35,619 bases of DNA from Rhodospirillaceae bacterium (GCA_013349665.1 DUZF01000003.1:1-35619), one strand, 5' to 3'. Positions 1 to 7,771 are shown, counted from the first letter of the stretch. The notes: generated from the letters alone by a model not told the origin. Translations and numbers: made by a program.

Positions 1-163
1 AAAGGCAGCGCAACAGGGTCGATTTTCCCGACCCCGAGGCGCCGTGCAGGGCCACGCATTCGCCGGCGGCGGCGGCGAATGACGTCTGCTCGAGCACCGG
101 CAGGCGCAAGCCGCCCTGGGTGTGCAGCACATAGGTCTTGGACAGGCCGTCGGCATGGATCAT
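1..163 (-). CDS. phnL: PhnL, C-P lyase ABC-type ATPase subunit (partial, N-terminus only)
   Basis: Reading the minus strand from ATG at 163 gives 54 residues beginning [18 protein letters not shown] and ending in an ABC Walker A motif (GASGSGKST) at about residues 41-49, after which the gene leaves the window. PhnL is an ABC-type nucleotide-binding protein. With PhnG, PhnH and PhnI it is needed to form ribose 1-methylphosphonate 5-triphosphate from methylphosphonate and ATP. Position supports the call: it starts five bases after the phnK stop, in the usual phnG-H-I-J-K-L order. Only the first fifth or so is visible, so the rest of the protein cannot be judged. An unrelated ABC ATPase is unlikely in this context. 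Confidence 0.88.
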   Translation of the reverse strand, partial: MIHADGLSKTYVLHTQGGLRLPVLEQTSFAAAAGECVALHGASGSGKSTLLRCL

Positions 164-168
164 CGCTG

Positions 169-945
169 TCACGTCTGCAGGATTGAGGAAACCAGAAGCT
201 GGGTGTAGGGGTGATGGGGGTCGTCGAGGACCTGGTCGGTGAGACCGGCCTCCACCACCTCGCCGCGGCGCATCACCATCAGCCGGTGGGCCAGCAAGCG
301 GACCACCGCCAGATCATGGGTCACCACCACCGCCGCCAGCCCGAGATCGGTGACCAGCCCGCGCAACAGGTCGAGCAGTCGCGCCTGCACCGACACGTCG
401 AGGCCGCCGGTCGGCTCGTCCATGAACACCAGGCGCGGCCCGCTGACCAGAGTGCGGGCGATCTGCAGGCGCTGCAGCATCCCACCTGAATAGGTTGTCG
501 GCTGGTCGTCGATCCGGCCGGCCTCGATCTCCACTTTTTCCAGCCAGGCCGCCGCCGCTCCGCGGATCTGCCGGTAATTGCGCCGGCCGACAGCCATCAG
601 CCGCTCGCCGACATTGGCGCCGGCACTGACCCCCATGCGCAGTCCGTCGCGCGGGTTCTGATGCACGATGCCCCAGTCGGTGCGCATCAGCAGGCGCCGT
701 CGCGGCTCGGGCATGGCGAACAGGTCGACCTGGCTGCCGTCGCGCAGCGTGAACTCGACCCGCCCGGCGCTGGGCGGCCGACGTCCCGACAGGCAATCGA
801 GCAAGGTGGTCTTGCCCGAGCCGGATTCGCCGACGATCCCCATGACCTCGCCCGGCCACAGGTCGAAATCAATGTCCCGGCAACCGACGCGCTCGCCGTA
901 ATAGCGGCTGAGACCGGTGACCCTGAGCAGCGGCGTTTCGTTCAT
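169..945 (-). CDS. phnK: PhnK, C-P lyase system ABC-type ATPase subunit
   Basis: This 258-residue protein has the ABC ATPase motifs in order: Walker [10 protein letters not shown] near residue 40, signature [13 protein letters not shown] near 153, and Walker [13 protein letters not shown] just after. PhnK binds the PhnGHIJ core complex and belongs to the C-P lyase machinery rather than to a transporter. The chosen start is ATG at 945 (MNETPLLRV), which overlaps the phnJ stop as ATGA (942-945). An upstream in-frame start at 966 would put 21 bases of phnJ inside phnK and has no advantage. PhnL follows five bases downstream. The C-terminus ([15 protein letters not shown]) is like that of oligopeptide-type ATPases, which is normal for PhnK. 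Confidence 0.95.
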   Translation of the reverse strand: MNETPLLRVTGLSRYYGERVGCRDIDFDLWPGEVMGIVGESGSGKTTLLDCLSGRRPPSAGRVEFTLRDGSQVDLFAMPEPRRRLLMRTDWGIVHQNPRDGLRMGVSAGANVGERLMAVGRRNYRQIRGAAAAWLEKVEIEAGRIDDQPTTYSGGMLQRLQIARTLVSGPRLVFMDEPTGGLDVSVQARLLDLLRGLVTDLGLAAVVVTHDLAVVRLLAHRLMVMRRGEVVEAGLTDQVLDDPHHPYTQLLVSSILQT

Positions 946-1778
946 GGACCGATACGCCCGGTGCAATAGTCGCTGTCCGAGCAGACAAAGATGCGCCCGC
1001 CGCGATCATCGGTGATCACCTCGTCGAGATAGCTGTCGGCGGCGCCGCACAGGGCGCAGCAGTCGTCCCAGCGCTGCACCTCGAAGGGGTGATCCTCGAA
1101 ATCCAGGCTGACCACCTTGGTGTAGGGCGGCACCGCGTAGATGCGCTTTTCACGCCCGGCGCCAAACAGCTGCAATGCCGGGTTCATATGCATTTTCGGA
1201 TTGTCGAATTTGGGGATCGGCGACGGACGCATCAGATAGCGGTCGTTCACCAGCACCGGGTAATCATAGGAGGTGGCGATGCGTCCATGGCGGGCGATGT
1301 CCTCGTAAAGCTTGACATGCATGACGCCGTAATCGGCCAGCGCATGCATTTTGCGGGTTTCCGATTCCCGCGGCTCCAGCCAGCGCAGCGGCTCGGGGAT
1401 CGGCACCTGATAGACGAGGATCTGGCCCTCCCGGAGCGGCGTTTCGGGAATGCGATGGCGGGTCTGGATGATGGTCGCCTCGGTGGTCCGACGGGTGGTG
1501 GCGACACCGGCGGTGCGGGCGAAGAAGCGGCGGATGCTGACGGCATTGGTGGTGTCGTCCGCCCCCTGGTCGATCACCTTCAGCACATCCGCCGACCCGA
1601 TCACCGAGGCGGTAACCTGGATTCCGCCGGTGCCCCAACCATAGGGAAGCGGCATCTCGCGGCTTCCGAATGGCACCTGGTAACCGGGGATGGCCACCGC
1701 CTTGAGGATGGCGCGGCGGATCATCCGCTTGGTCTGCTCGTCGAGATAGGCGAAATTATACCCCGTGGCGGTGGTCAT
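942..1778 (-). CDS. phnJ: PhnJ, carbon-phosphorus lyase (radical SAM-type iron-sulfur enzyme)
   Basis: PhnJ cleaves the C-P bond of ribose 1-methylphosphonate 5-phosphate using S-adenosylmethionine and an iron-sulfur cluster. The 278-residue product has its cysteines near the C-terminus as CALC (C241, C244) and CSDSDYC (C266, C272). These are the numbers and spacing I recall for the E. coli cluster ligands and thiyl-radical cysteine, so the active site looks intact. The N-terminal sequence (TGYNFAYLDEQTKRMIRRAILKA) is also typical. The start overlaps the phnI stop by ATGA (1775-1778) and the stop overlaps the phnK start in the same way, so translation is probably coupled along phnI-J-K. No truncation or frameshift is seen. 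Confidence 0.97.
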   Translation of the reverse strand: MTTATGYNFAYLDEQTKRMIRRAILKAVAIPGYQVPFGSREMPLPYGWGTGGIQVTASVIGSADVLKVIDQGADDTTNAVSIRRFFARTAGVATTRRTTEATIIQTRHRIPETPLREGQILVYQVPIPEPLRWLEPRESETRKMHALADYGVMHVKLYEDIARHGRIATSYDYPVLVNDRYLMRPSPIPKFDNPKMHMNPALQLFGAGREKRIYAVPPYTKVVSLDFEDHPFEVQRWDDCCALCGAADSYLDEVITDDRGGRIFVCSDSDYCTGRIGP

Positions 1779-2842
1779 TCGCCGTCCTTTCGCCGCAAGC
1801 GGCGGATCAGTTCCAGTTCGCCCTGGAAATCAACGTAATGCGGCAGCTTGAGATGCTGGGTGAAGCCCGACGCCTCCACATTGTCGCAGTGACCGAGGAC
1901 GAATTCGGGATCCTGCGCCGGCGCCGTCGCCTCCTCACCCAATTCACCGGCTCGCATGGCGCGGTCGACCAAGGCCATGGCCATGGCCTTGCGCTCCGAA
2001 CGGCCGAAGGCCAGACCATAGCCGCGGGTGAATTGCGGCGGCTGTTCGGCACTGCCTCTGAACTGGTTGACCATCTGGCTTTCGGTGACGGCGATGTCGC
2101 CGAGCTCGACAGCGAAGCCCAGTTCCTCGGCGAAAAATTCCACCGTCACCTCGCCCATGCGGATCTCGCCGGCGAAAGGATGGGTGTGGCCATAGCCGCG
2201 CTGGCTGGAATAGGCCATCGCCAGCAGGAAGCCCTCGTCACCGCGCGCCAGGGATTGCAGACGCAGGTCACGTCCCGCCGGAAAGGCCATTGGCTCGCGG
2301 GTCAGGTCGCCGACCGGCGAGTCGCCGCCGGCCGCTTCGCTTTCGATCAGCCCCTCGCGGCCCAGCACGTCGATCACCCGCGGCAGGGTGTCATCGACGG
2401 GGTCTTCGGCCATCGGCGCCGCCACAGGCGGGGCCTCGGCGGCCAGGGAGAAATCCAGGAGGCGGTGGGTGTAGTCATAGGTCGGCCCGAGGATCTGTCC
2501 GCCCGGCACGTCCTTGAAGGTTGAGGAAATACGACGCCGAACCCGCATGGCGCCGGTATCGATGGGCAGGGAATAGCCGAAGCGCGGCAGGGTCGTACGG
2601 TAAGCGCGCAGCAGGAACACCGCTTCCACCTGGTCGCCCTGCGCCTGCTTGATGGCCAGCGCCGCCAGCTCGCGGTCGTAGACCGAGCCTTCCGTCATCA
2701 CCCGATCGACCGCCAGAGCAAGCTGCCCGTCGATCTGAGCCAGGGACAGTTCGGGGACCTGGCGGTCACCGCGCCGGGTCTCGCCCAGCCAGGCATGGGC
2801 GTTGTCGATAGCCCGTTCGCCCCCTTTGACGGCGACATACAT
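1775..2842 (-). CDS. phnI: PhnI, C-P lyase core complex subunit (nucleosidase component)
   Basis: PhnI exchanges the adenine of ATP for methylphosphonate at C1 of ribose, with PhnG, PhnH and PhnL assisting. By itself it acts as a purine nucleosidase. The 355-residue protein has the expected length and start (MYVAVKGGERAIDNAHAW), and the family segment GYGHTHPFAGEIRMGEV near residues 217-233. ATG at 2842 follows the phnH stop by three bases; the stop overlaps the phnJ start as ATGA. All family regions I can recognise are present, with no sign of decay. The call rests on sequence resemblance and on its fixed place between phnH and phnJ. Confidence 0.96.
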   Translation of the reverse strand: MYVAVKGGERAIDNAHAWLGETRRGDRQVPELSLAQIDGQLALAVDRVMTEGSVYDRELAALAIKQAQGDQVEAVFLLRAYRTTLPRFGYSLPIDTGAMRVRRRISSTFKDVPGGQILGPTYDYTHRLLDFSLAAEAPPVAAPMAEDPVDDTLPRVIDVLGREGLIESEAAGGDSPVGDLTREPMAFPAGRDLRLQSLARGDEGFLLAMAYSSQRGYGHTHPFAGEIRMGEVTVEFFAEELGFAVELGDIAVTESQMVNQFRGSAEQPPQFTRGYGLAFGRSERKAMAMALVDRAMRAGELGEEATAPAQDPEFVLGHCDNVEASGFTQHLKLPHYVDFQGELELIRRLRRKDGE

Positions 2843-2845
2843 GGC

Positions 2846-3430
2846 TCAGCCCTCCACCCGGGAGGAACGCGGCAATGCGAGCAGACTGCCGCCGGCCACC
2901 AGCAGCAGGTCGACGCCGCGGGGAAACAGCGCGTGGTTGTCCCTCGCCATGGCCCAAAAGCCGGCGGGCAATCCCGCTGGTGCGATCCGCCTCGCCAGTG
3001 CATTGCCGGGCCCGGCCAGACTGACCTCCGGGCCGCCCTCCAGGGCCGGCAATTGCAGGATCAGGGTGGTCGAGCGGTCGGGATACTCGTCGTCGCCCAG
3101 GGCGAAGCAATGCAAAGGCGGCATGGTCGCCGGCTCGGCCACCACCGCGAAGACCGCCTGGGAAGGCTGGGCGACGATCGGGCAACCGCAATGAAAGCGC
3201 AAATAACCGAGGACAGCTTCCGAAAGCAGTATCGGATCCAGCCACAGCGGCGTGTCGACATCGGCCAGGGCCAACACCAAGGCCGCCGCCGCCGGCAGCA
3301 GCGGTGCCGGAGCGGGGGGCAAGGCGGTCAAGGCGACAACGGAACCGGGCCGCGCCAGGGCGTCCAGCGCGCCGCGAAAGACCGCCTGGCCGTCCGCCAC
3401 CGGTTGATCGAAGCCCGGAGACAAGGTCAT
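2846..3430 (-). CDS. phnH: PhnH, C-P lyase core complex subunit
   Basis: PhnH is a structural subunit of the PhnGHIJ core complex and resembles PLP-dependent transferases in fold but lacks the cofactor. The 194-residue product has the usual start (LSPGFDQPVADGQAVFRGALDALARPG) and a long Ala/Leu-rich middle. ATG at 3430 overlaps the phnG stop (3427-3429) as ATGA, so it is likely coupled to phnG translation. PhnI begins three bases after its stop. No distinct catalytic motif is expected. The call depends on the N-terminal family signature and on operon position. Confidence 0.95.
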   Translation of the reverse strand: MTLSPGFDQPVADGQAVFRGALDALARPGSVVALTALPPAPAPLLPAAAALVLALADVDTPLWLDPILLSEAVLGYLRFHCGCPIVAQPSQAVFAVVAEPATMPPLHCFALGDDEYPDRSTTLILQLPALEGGPEVSLAGPGNALARRIAPAGLPAGFWAMARDNHALFPRGVDLLLVAGGSLLALPRSSRVEG

Positions 3431-3888
3431 TGGTCCTCGCCCCTCTTGACGGTGAAAAAGTCCACTTTGGTCGCCGCCGCCTTGCGCCCTTCGGTCATCC
3501 GGCGCCGCTCCTGTGCCGCCGCCAGCGGGTGGATCACCTCCACCCGCAGGGCGCGGCCGCGGCCGTCATCCTGCAACAGTGCATCGAGAGCGGCAGCCAG
3601 TTCGGCATGACGCGCATTGCGGCCGGCGACATAGGCGTGCCCGATCATCCCATCGTCCAGGCGGACCGAACAGCGGGTCACCGTCATCTCGCCGAAATTG
3701 AACGGGCGGCCGTCGCCACCGGCGCGGGCGCGAACCATCACCAGGCCGGTTTCCGGGCGTCGCAGAAATATATAGGCCGGTACCTGGCGCAGGCGTGACC
3801 AGGCGTCCTCGATCTCGGAGGCCTCCGCCTTGGCGAGAACGGACATCCATCGCCGCCGCTGCTCATTCGCCGCTTCACGCATCGACAT
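3427..3888 (-). CDS. phnG: PhnG, C-P lyase core complex subunit
   Basis: PhnG is the small core subunit that dimerises within the PhnGHIJ complex and contacts PhnI. The product from ATG at 3888 (MSMREAANEQRRRWMSVLAKA) is 153 residues, close to the usual length of about 150. The in-frame ATG at 3909 is disfavoured because it lies inside the double palindrome at 3899-3915, which looks like the PhnF operator. ATG at 3882 is equally possible. It is the first gene of the minus-strand run G-H-I-J-K-L, divergent from phnF, and is therefore probably repressed by PhnF when phosphonates are absent. Confidence 0.93.
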   Translation of the reverse strand: MSMREAANEQRRRWMSVLAKAEASEIEDAWSRLRQVPAYIFLRRPETGLVMVRARAGGDGRPFNFGEMTVTRCSVRLDDGMIGHAYVAGRNARHAELAAALDALLQDDGRGRALRVEVIHPLAAAQERRRMTEGRKAAATKVDFFTVKRGEDQ

Positions 3889-3898
3889 CTGCCCAATT

Positions 3899-3915
3899 TG
3901 TCTAGACATCTAGAT
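3899..3915. promoter_or_regulatory. Candidate PhnF operator in the phnG/phnF divergent region
   Basis: The 10-bp perfect palindrome TGTCTAGACA (3899-3908) overlaps by one base a second palindrome ATCTAGAT (3908-3915), giving two TCTAGA cores eight bases apart. It lies between the divergent phnG and phnF starts. GntR/HutC-family repressors such as PhnF bind short palindromes with a central T-A rich core, so this is the natural operator candidate for both directions. Assignment to PhnF is inference from position and symmetry. Confidence 0.6.
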
Positions 3916-3966
3916 CATCCGGGGACATCATGCGCGCACTGTCCTGGGGGATGGGATGAAACTTTG

Positions 3967-4695
3967 ATGACGAACGACATCGACCGCCATGGCGGCAAGG
4001 CGGTGTGGCGGCAGATCGCCGACCATCTCGAAGCCGACATCATGGCCGGCCGGCTGAAGCCCGGCGAACGCCTGGCGACCGAACATGACCTGGCCCGGCA
4101 GTTTGCCGTCAACCGCCACACCGCGCGGCGCGCCCTGGCGGCGCTGGCGGACATGGGCATGGTTCGAACCGAACAGGGACGCGGCAGCTTCGTCCAGGAA
4201 CATGTCATCGATTACCGGGTTCGACGACGCACCCGGTTCAGCGAGAACATCAGCGCCGCGCGCCGCGAGCCGGGCGGCCGGCTGCTGGACGAACGAGACT
4301 TGCCGGCCGACGAGGATCTGGCCGCCAAACTGGATATTCCCCGCGGCAGCCCGGTGCTGATGCTGCGGATCCTGGGCGAGGCCGACGGCAGGCCGATCAG
4401 CCTGGCCAGCCATTACTTCCCCAAGGACCGCTTTCCCGGCCTGGCCGACGCCTTCCGGGACACCGGCTCGATCACCAAGGCCCTGGCGCGCTGCGGCGTC
4501 GCCGATTATCTGCGCCGGCACACCCGGGTCACCGCGCGGATGCCGCGCGCCGAGGACCTGCGGGCGCTTCAGCAGCCGGCCAACCGGCCGATCCTGCAGG
4601 CGGAAAGCCTCAACGTCGATACCGACGGCCGCCCGGTGTTCTTCACCGTGGCCCGCTTCGCCAGCGACCGGGTGCAACTGGTCTTCGAACCTTAG
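3967..4695 (+). CDS. phnF: PhnF, GntR/HutC-family transcriptional regulator of phosphonate genes
   Basis: The 242-residue protein has an N-terminal winged helix (WRQIADHLEADIMAGRLKPG, then LATEHDLARQFAVNRHTARRAL as the recognition helix region, and GRGSFVQE as the wing), followed by a UTRA-type ligand-binding domain from about residue 90 to the end. This is the HutC-subfamily layout of PhnF. The start is ATG at 3967 (MTNDIDRHGGKAVWRQ), which begins where family members usually do; an in-frame ATG at 3898 would run through the operator-like palindromes. Transcribed away from phnG, it probably controls both the phnGHIJKL run and the phnM side. The natural effector cannot be read from the sequence. 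Confidence 0.93.
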   Translation: MTNDIDRHGGKAVWRQIADHLEADIMAGRLKPGERLATEHDLARQFAVNRHTARRALAALADMGMVRTEQGRGSFVQEHVIDYRVRRRTRFSENISAARREPGGRLLDERDLPADEDLAAKLDIPRGSPVLMLRILGEADGRPISLASHYFPKDRFPGLADAFRDTGSITKALARCGVADYLRRHTRVTARMPRAEDLRALQQPANRPILQAESLNVDTDGRPVFFTVARFASDRVQLVFEP

Positions 4696-4735
4696 CGTTT
4701 GTTGGGAAATAATCGCTTCATTTCCCAACAAACGC
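4695..4735. repeat. Palindromic repeat A (16-bp perfect arms) after phnF
   Basis: Arms at 4695-4710 and 4720-4735 are perfectly complementary around a 9-base loop and contain the core GTTGGGAAAT with its complement ATTTCCCAAC. The first arm begins right at the phnF stop codon. There is no T-run, so it is not a classical Rho-independent terminator, though it could slow transcription or protect the 3' end. The same core and the same 9-base loop length recur in the palindrome at 4791-4847, which suggests a mobile or repeated palindromic element. Confidence 0.85.
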
Positions 4736-4759
4736 CAAGCCCGAGCGGCGCTTGAGCCT

Positions 4760-4783
4760 CGGCGGACGCGGAGGCGTCCGCCG
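4760..4783. repeat. GC-rich palindrome between the two related repeats
   Basis: Ten-base arms CGGCGGACGC (4760-4769) and GCGTCCGCCG (4774-4783) are perfectly complementary around the tetraloop GGAG. It sits between the two longer palindromes at 4695-4735 and 4791-4847, so the three hairpins form one compact cluster in the 227-base gap between phnF and phnM. It shares no sequence with them. Function unknown; a REP-like element or a transcription attenuating structure are both possible. Confidence 0.75.
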
Positions 4784-4790
4784 CCACTGA

Positions 4791-4847
4791 AGATCTAAGG
4801 GCCCGTTGGGAAATGACGCAGTTATTTTCCAACGGGCCCTTAGATCT
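4791..4847. repeat. Palindromic repeat B (24-bp arms, one mismatch) upstream of phnM
   Basis: Arms at 4791-4814 and 4824-4847 pair over 24 bases with a single mismatch around the 9-base loop GACGCAGTT. Each end is an AGATCT site followed by AAGGGCCC. The inner part GTTGGGAAAT repeats the core of the palindrome at 4695-4735. An ATG at 4806 that is in frame with phnM lies inside this hairpin; it is unlikely to be the real phnM start. Confidence 0.88.
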
Positions 4848-4922
4848 AATCGTCAAGGAATCTTCACCGAAATTCGCGTCGATCCCGTGGTAACAGCCGA
4901 AAATAACTTCGGAGACGCGCTT

Positions 4923-6071
4923 TTGACCATCAGCATCGTGAACGGCCGCTTTTTGTCCCCCGAAGGCATCCTGGTCGCCGACGACGTGACCATCGAGAAC
5001 GGGCTGATCGGCGCCGTCGGTGCCGCCGGGTCCGGCCTGCGCATCGACGCCGCCGGACTGCTGATACTGCCGGGCATTATCGATCTGCACGGTGACGCCT
5101 TCGAACGCCAGCTCATGCCCCGCCCCGGCGTCCATTTCGCTACCGAACTGGCCTTGCTGGACACCGACCGCCAGATGCTGGCCAATGGCATCACCACCGC
5201 CTTCCATGGCCTGACCTGGTCCTGGGAACCGGGTCTGCGGGGAACCGAGGCGGCTCTGGAATTCGTCGGCGCGCTGGCCGGCCTTAAAGGCCGCCTCGGA
5301 TGCGACACGCGCCTGCATCTGCGCTTCGAGACCTTCAATCTCGACGCCGTCGACACCATCGCCGGCTGGCTTGCCGAGGGAACCGTCGATCTGTTGGCCT
5401 TCAACAATCACTATCCGGAGATCGCCGCCAAGACGCCCTCGGAAAAGGTAAAATTCGCCGAGCGCGCCCGCCTTTCGGCCGAGGCCTTCGATACCCTGCT
5501 GACGGCGGTAGGCGATCGCGCCGATGCCGTGCCGTCGGCGGTGACCCGGTTGGCCGGGCTTGCCCTCGCGCATGGCGTGGTGATGGCCTCGCACGACGAC
5601 GCGGCGCCGGAAACCCGGCGCTGGTATCACCGGCTCGGGGCACATCTGTGCGAATTTCCCGAGACGCGGGAAACCGCCGAGACGGCCCGCGCCCTCGGCG
5701 ACGCCATCATCATGGGCGCCCCCAATGTGGTGCGCGGCGGCAGCCATCTCGGCGGCATGAGCGCCGCCGAACTGGCCGGCCAGGGATTATGCGAGGTACT
5801 GAGTTCCGACTATTACTATCCCTCCCTGCTGCAGGCTCCCTTCCGCCTGCACCGCGACCAGATTCTGCCTTTCCCCCAGGCCTGGTCCCTGGTTTCCGCC
5901 GGTCCGGCCCGCCTGGCCGGCTTCACCGATCGCGGCGACATCGCCCCGGGCAAGCGCGCCGACATGATCCTGGTGGACACCAGAGACCCCGGCCTGCCGC
6001 AGGTGGTCGCCACCTTCATCGGCGGTGAACCGGCACATTGCGCCGGCAACATCCTCATGCGCAGCGCCTGA
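4923..6071 (+). CDS. phnM: PhnM, alpha-D-ribose 1-methylphosphonate 5-triphosphate diphosphatase
   Basis: PhnM removes pyrophosphate from the 5-triphosphate intermediate, giving the 5-phosphate substrate of PhnJ. It belongs to the amidohydrolase superfamily. Visible metal-site motifs are the HxD pair in IDLHGDAFE (H56, D58), the FNNHYPE segment and ASHDD further on, plus the C-terminal GDIAPGKRADMILVD typical of the superfamily. The chosen start is TTG at 4923 (MTISIVNGRF) with GGAG at 4911-4914, eight bases upstream, giving 382 residues, near the usual 378. The in-frame ATG at 4806 is rejected because it sits in a palindromic repeat and adds residues with no family resemblance. A DUF1045 gene starts one base after the stop. 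Confidence 0.94.
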   Translation: MTISIVNGRFLSPEGILVADDVTIENGLIGAVGAAGSGLRIDAAGLLILPGIIDLHGDAFERQLMPRPGVHFATELALLDTDRQMLANGITTAFHGLTWSWEPGLRGTEAALEFVGALAGLKGRLGCDTRLHLRFETFNLDAVDTIAGWLAEGTVDLLAFNNHYPEIAAKTPSEKVKFAERARLSAEAFDTLLTAVGDRADAVPSAVTRLAGLALAHGVVMASHDDAAPETRRWYHRLGAHLCEFPETRETAETARALGDAIIMGAPNVVRGGSHLGGMSAAELAGQGLCEVLSSDYYYPSLLQAPFRLHRDQILPFPQAWSLVSAGPARLAGFTDRGDIAPGKRADMILVDTRDPGLPQVVATFIGGEPAHCAGNILMRSA

Positions 6072-6072
6072 C

Positions 6073-6777
6073 ATGAGCGACGCGGCGCGATACGCCATCT
6101 ACTTCGTCCCTGAAGACGACTCGGCGCTGGCGCGGTTCGGCTGGGCCTGGCTCGGCCGCCGGGCCACTGAAATCGAGCCGATCGATCCGACCGTACCGCC
6201 GGGCTTCGATCGCGCCCGCTTTCTCGACATCATTTCCGAGCCCAGGCGATATGGATTCCACGCCACCCTGAAGGCACCGTTTCGCCTGACCGAAGGCCGT
6301 TCGATCGCCGACCTTGTCGCCGCCCTCCGAACCTTCGCCGCCAATCAGTCGCCGTTTATCCTGCCACCCCTGGAACTGGCCAGCCTGAACCGCTTCCTGG
6401 CCCTGCGCCTGACCTCCCCCTGCCTGCCTTTGGCGGCTCTGGCGGCGCAAGCCGTACGGCATTTCGATGCCTTCCGCGCCCCGGCCGACGAGACGGAAAC
6501 CGCGCGCCGCCTGGCGGCCGGCCTGACGGCCCGGCAAGAGCTCCTGCTGGAGGCCTGGGGGTATCCTTACGTGTTGGAAGAATGGCGCTTCCACATGACG
6601 CTGACCGGACCGCTGGAGGAGGATAGCCGCCGACGGGTGGCCACCGTCCTTCGGCCCTTGCTGGAAGGCCTGGCGGCGGCCGAACCCTGCGCATCGATCA
6701 GCCTGTTCGAACAACCCGAAGGTTCCCGGCTGTTTCGCCAGATGGTCCGCTTCGCGCTGGGCGGTGCTCCGCCGTGA
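6073..6777 (+). CDS. DUF1045 family protein, 2H-phosphoesterase-like, phosphonate-associated
   Basis: This 234-residue protein has the two His-x-Thr motifs of the 2H phosphoesterase superfamily: HATLK at H63 and HMTLT at H174. It begins MSDAARYAIYFVPE, typical of the DUF1045 family that recurs in alphaproteobacterial phosphonate operons. The start is ATG at 6073, one base after the phnM stop; an in-frame ATG at 6025 lies inside phnM. 2H enzymes act on cyclic or linear phosphodiesters, so a role on the ribose cyclic phosphate released by PhnJ, or on a related intermediate, is plausible but not proven. Its stop overlaps the next gene's GTG start (GTGA, 6774-6777), so the two are probably co-translated. 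Confidence 0.88.
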   Translation: MSDAARYAIYFVPEDDSALARFGWAWLGRRATEIEPIDPTVPPGFDRARFLDIISEPRRYGFHATLKAPFRLTEGRSIADLVAALRTFAANQSPFILPPLELASLNRFLALRLTSPCLPLAALAAQAVRHFDAFRAPADETETARRLAAGLTARQELLLEAWGYPYVLEEWRFHMTLTGPLEEDSRRRVATVLRPLLEGLAAAEPCASISLFEQPEGSRLFRQMVRFALGGAPP

Positions 6778-7568
6778 CCACGGTCAGGCTGGTGACCCTG
6801 AACACCTGGAAGGGCGACGGTGACTACCTGTTACGACTGGCGGCCATGGCCGAGGGTCTGGCCGCCATCGATCCTCAGGTCATTTGCCTGCAGGAGGTGT
6901 TCACCGCCGCCGACCTGGGCCTCGACACCGCCGCCCGTCTGGCCTCGCTTCTCGGCATGAGCTGTCACCATCTGCCGGCGCGGCGCAAGTCCCGGCAATT
7001 CGGCAACAGGATGATCGACAGCACCTCGGGCCTGGCCATTCTCAGTCGCCTGCCGGTACAGTGGACGCGGCCTCTGGACCTGCCCTCCGATCCCCTCGAC
7101 GGTGAACGGATCGCCCAAATGGCGGCGCTCGACGTCGGGACCGGGCGCCTGCTGCTGATCAACCTGCATTTGACCCATCTCCGGCAGGCGGATGCGCTCA
7201 GGCGGCGGCAGTTGGAGACCATCTTCGCCGCCATTGATCCGAGTGACGGGTGGTTGGCTGTAATCATGGCCGGCGACTTCAATGCCGAGCGGCGGGAGCC
7301 GATGTTCCGCCGCCTGCCTCAGGCGGCCGGTTGGGTGGTCGAAGACGCGCGCACTGCCGCCCGCGAGCCGCCGCGTCCGACCTTGCGCGGGATCCTGCGC
7401 GGCGGCTGTGTTGACCATCTTCTGCTTTATCGAGAGCGCCTTTCGGCAACCAGGGTCCGGTCGGCACGCCGGGTGCTGGATAAACCGCTTACGGTCATGC
7501 CCAGCGATCACTATGGCTTGATGGCCACTCTCGACCTTGGTCGAAACATTGCAGGCGACGATAACTAG
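6774..7568 (+). CDS. Endonuclease/exonuclease/phosphatase (EEP) family hydrolase in the phn operon
   Basis: The 264-residue protein carries the EEP (DNase I/synaptojanin-like) catalytic motifs in order: LNTW near the N-terminus, CLQEVF (metal-binding Glu), NLHLTH, AGDFNAE (Asp-Asn) and PSDHYGL (Asp-His) near the C-terminus. The set looks complete, so it is probably an active metal-dependent phosphodiesterase or phosphatase. No signal peptide is seen, so it is probably cytoplasmic. The GTG start at 6774 overlaps the DUF1045 stop, which ties it to the phosphonate operon. It could process a phosphodiester intermediate where other bacteria use PhnP, but nucleic acid or lipid headgroup substrates cannot be excluded. 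Confidence 0.85.
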   Translation: MTTVRLVTLNTWKGDGDYLLRLAAMAEGLAAIDPQVICLQEVFTAADLGLDTAARLASLLGMSCHHLPARRKSRQFGNRMIDSTSGLAILSRLPVQWTRPLDLPSDPLDGERIAQMAALDVGTGRLLLINLHLTHLRQADALRRRQLETIFAAIDPSDGWLAVIMAGDFNAERREPMFRRLPQAAGWVVEDARTAAREPPRPTLRGILRGGCVDHLLLYRERLSATRVRSARRVLDKPLTVMPSDHYGLMATLDLGRNIAGDDN

Positions 7569-7771
7569 TCTCTTTCTCACCCAAATGAAATTTCACAGGA
7601 TCACGCCGCTGCGAAAGTCATAAAATATTCATAATAATATTTTTTATATTAACGAATTTCCCAATTAAAATGTGACGATAGCTCTTTTTTTGGCGCTCAA
7701 TTTATTTGGCTACACAGCCTAGTGATGTGGCATCAAGCTGAATATTAAGTGACAATAGGAACGACCAGAAG
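7569..7771. other. AT-rich intergenic region upstream of the EAL-GGDEF gene
   Basis: This 203-base gap is markedly AT-rich compared with the flanking genes. It contains a perfect 8-bp inverted repeat, AAAATATT (7622-7629) and AATATTTT (7636-7643), separated by CATAAT. The promoter for the gene at 7772 should be here. I do not see an unambiguous -35/-10 pair, and I see no RNA gene or small coding region. Confidence 0.6.
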
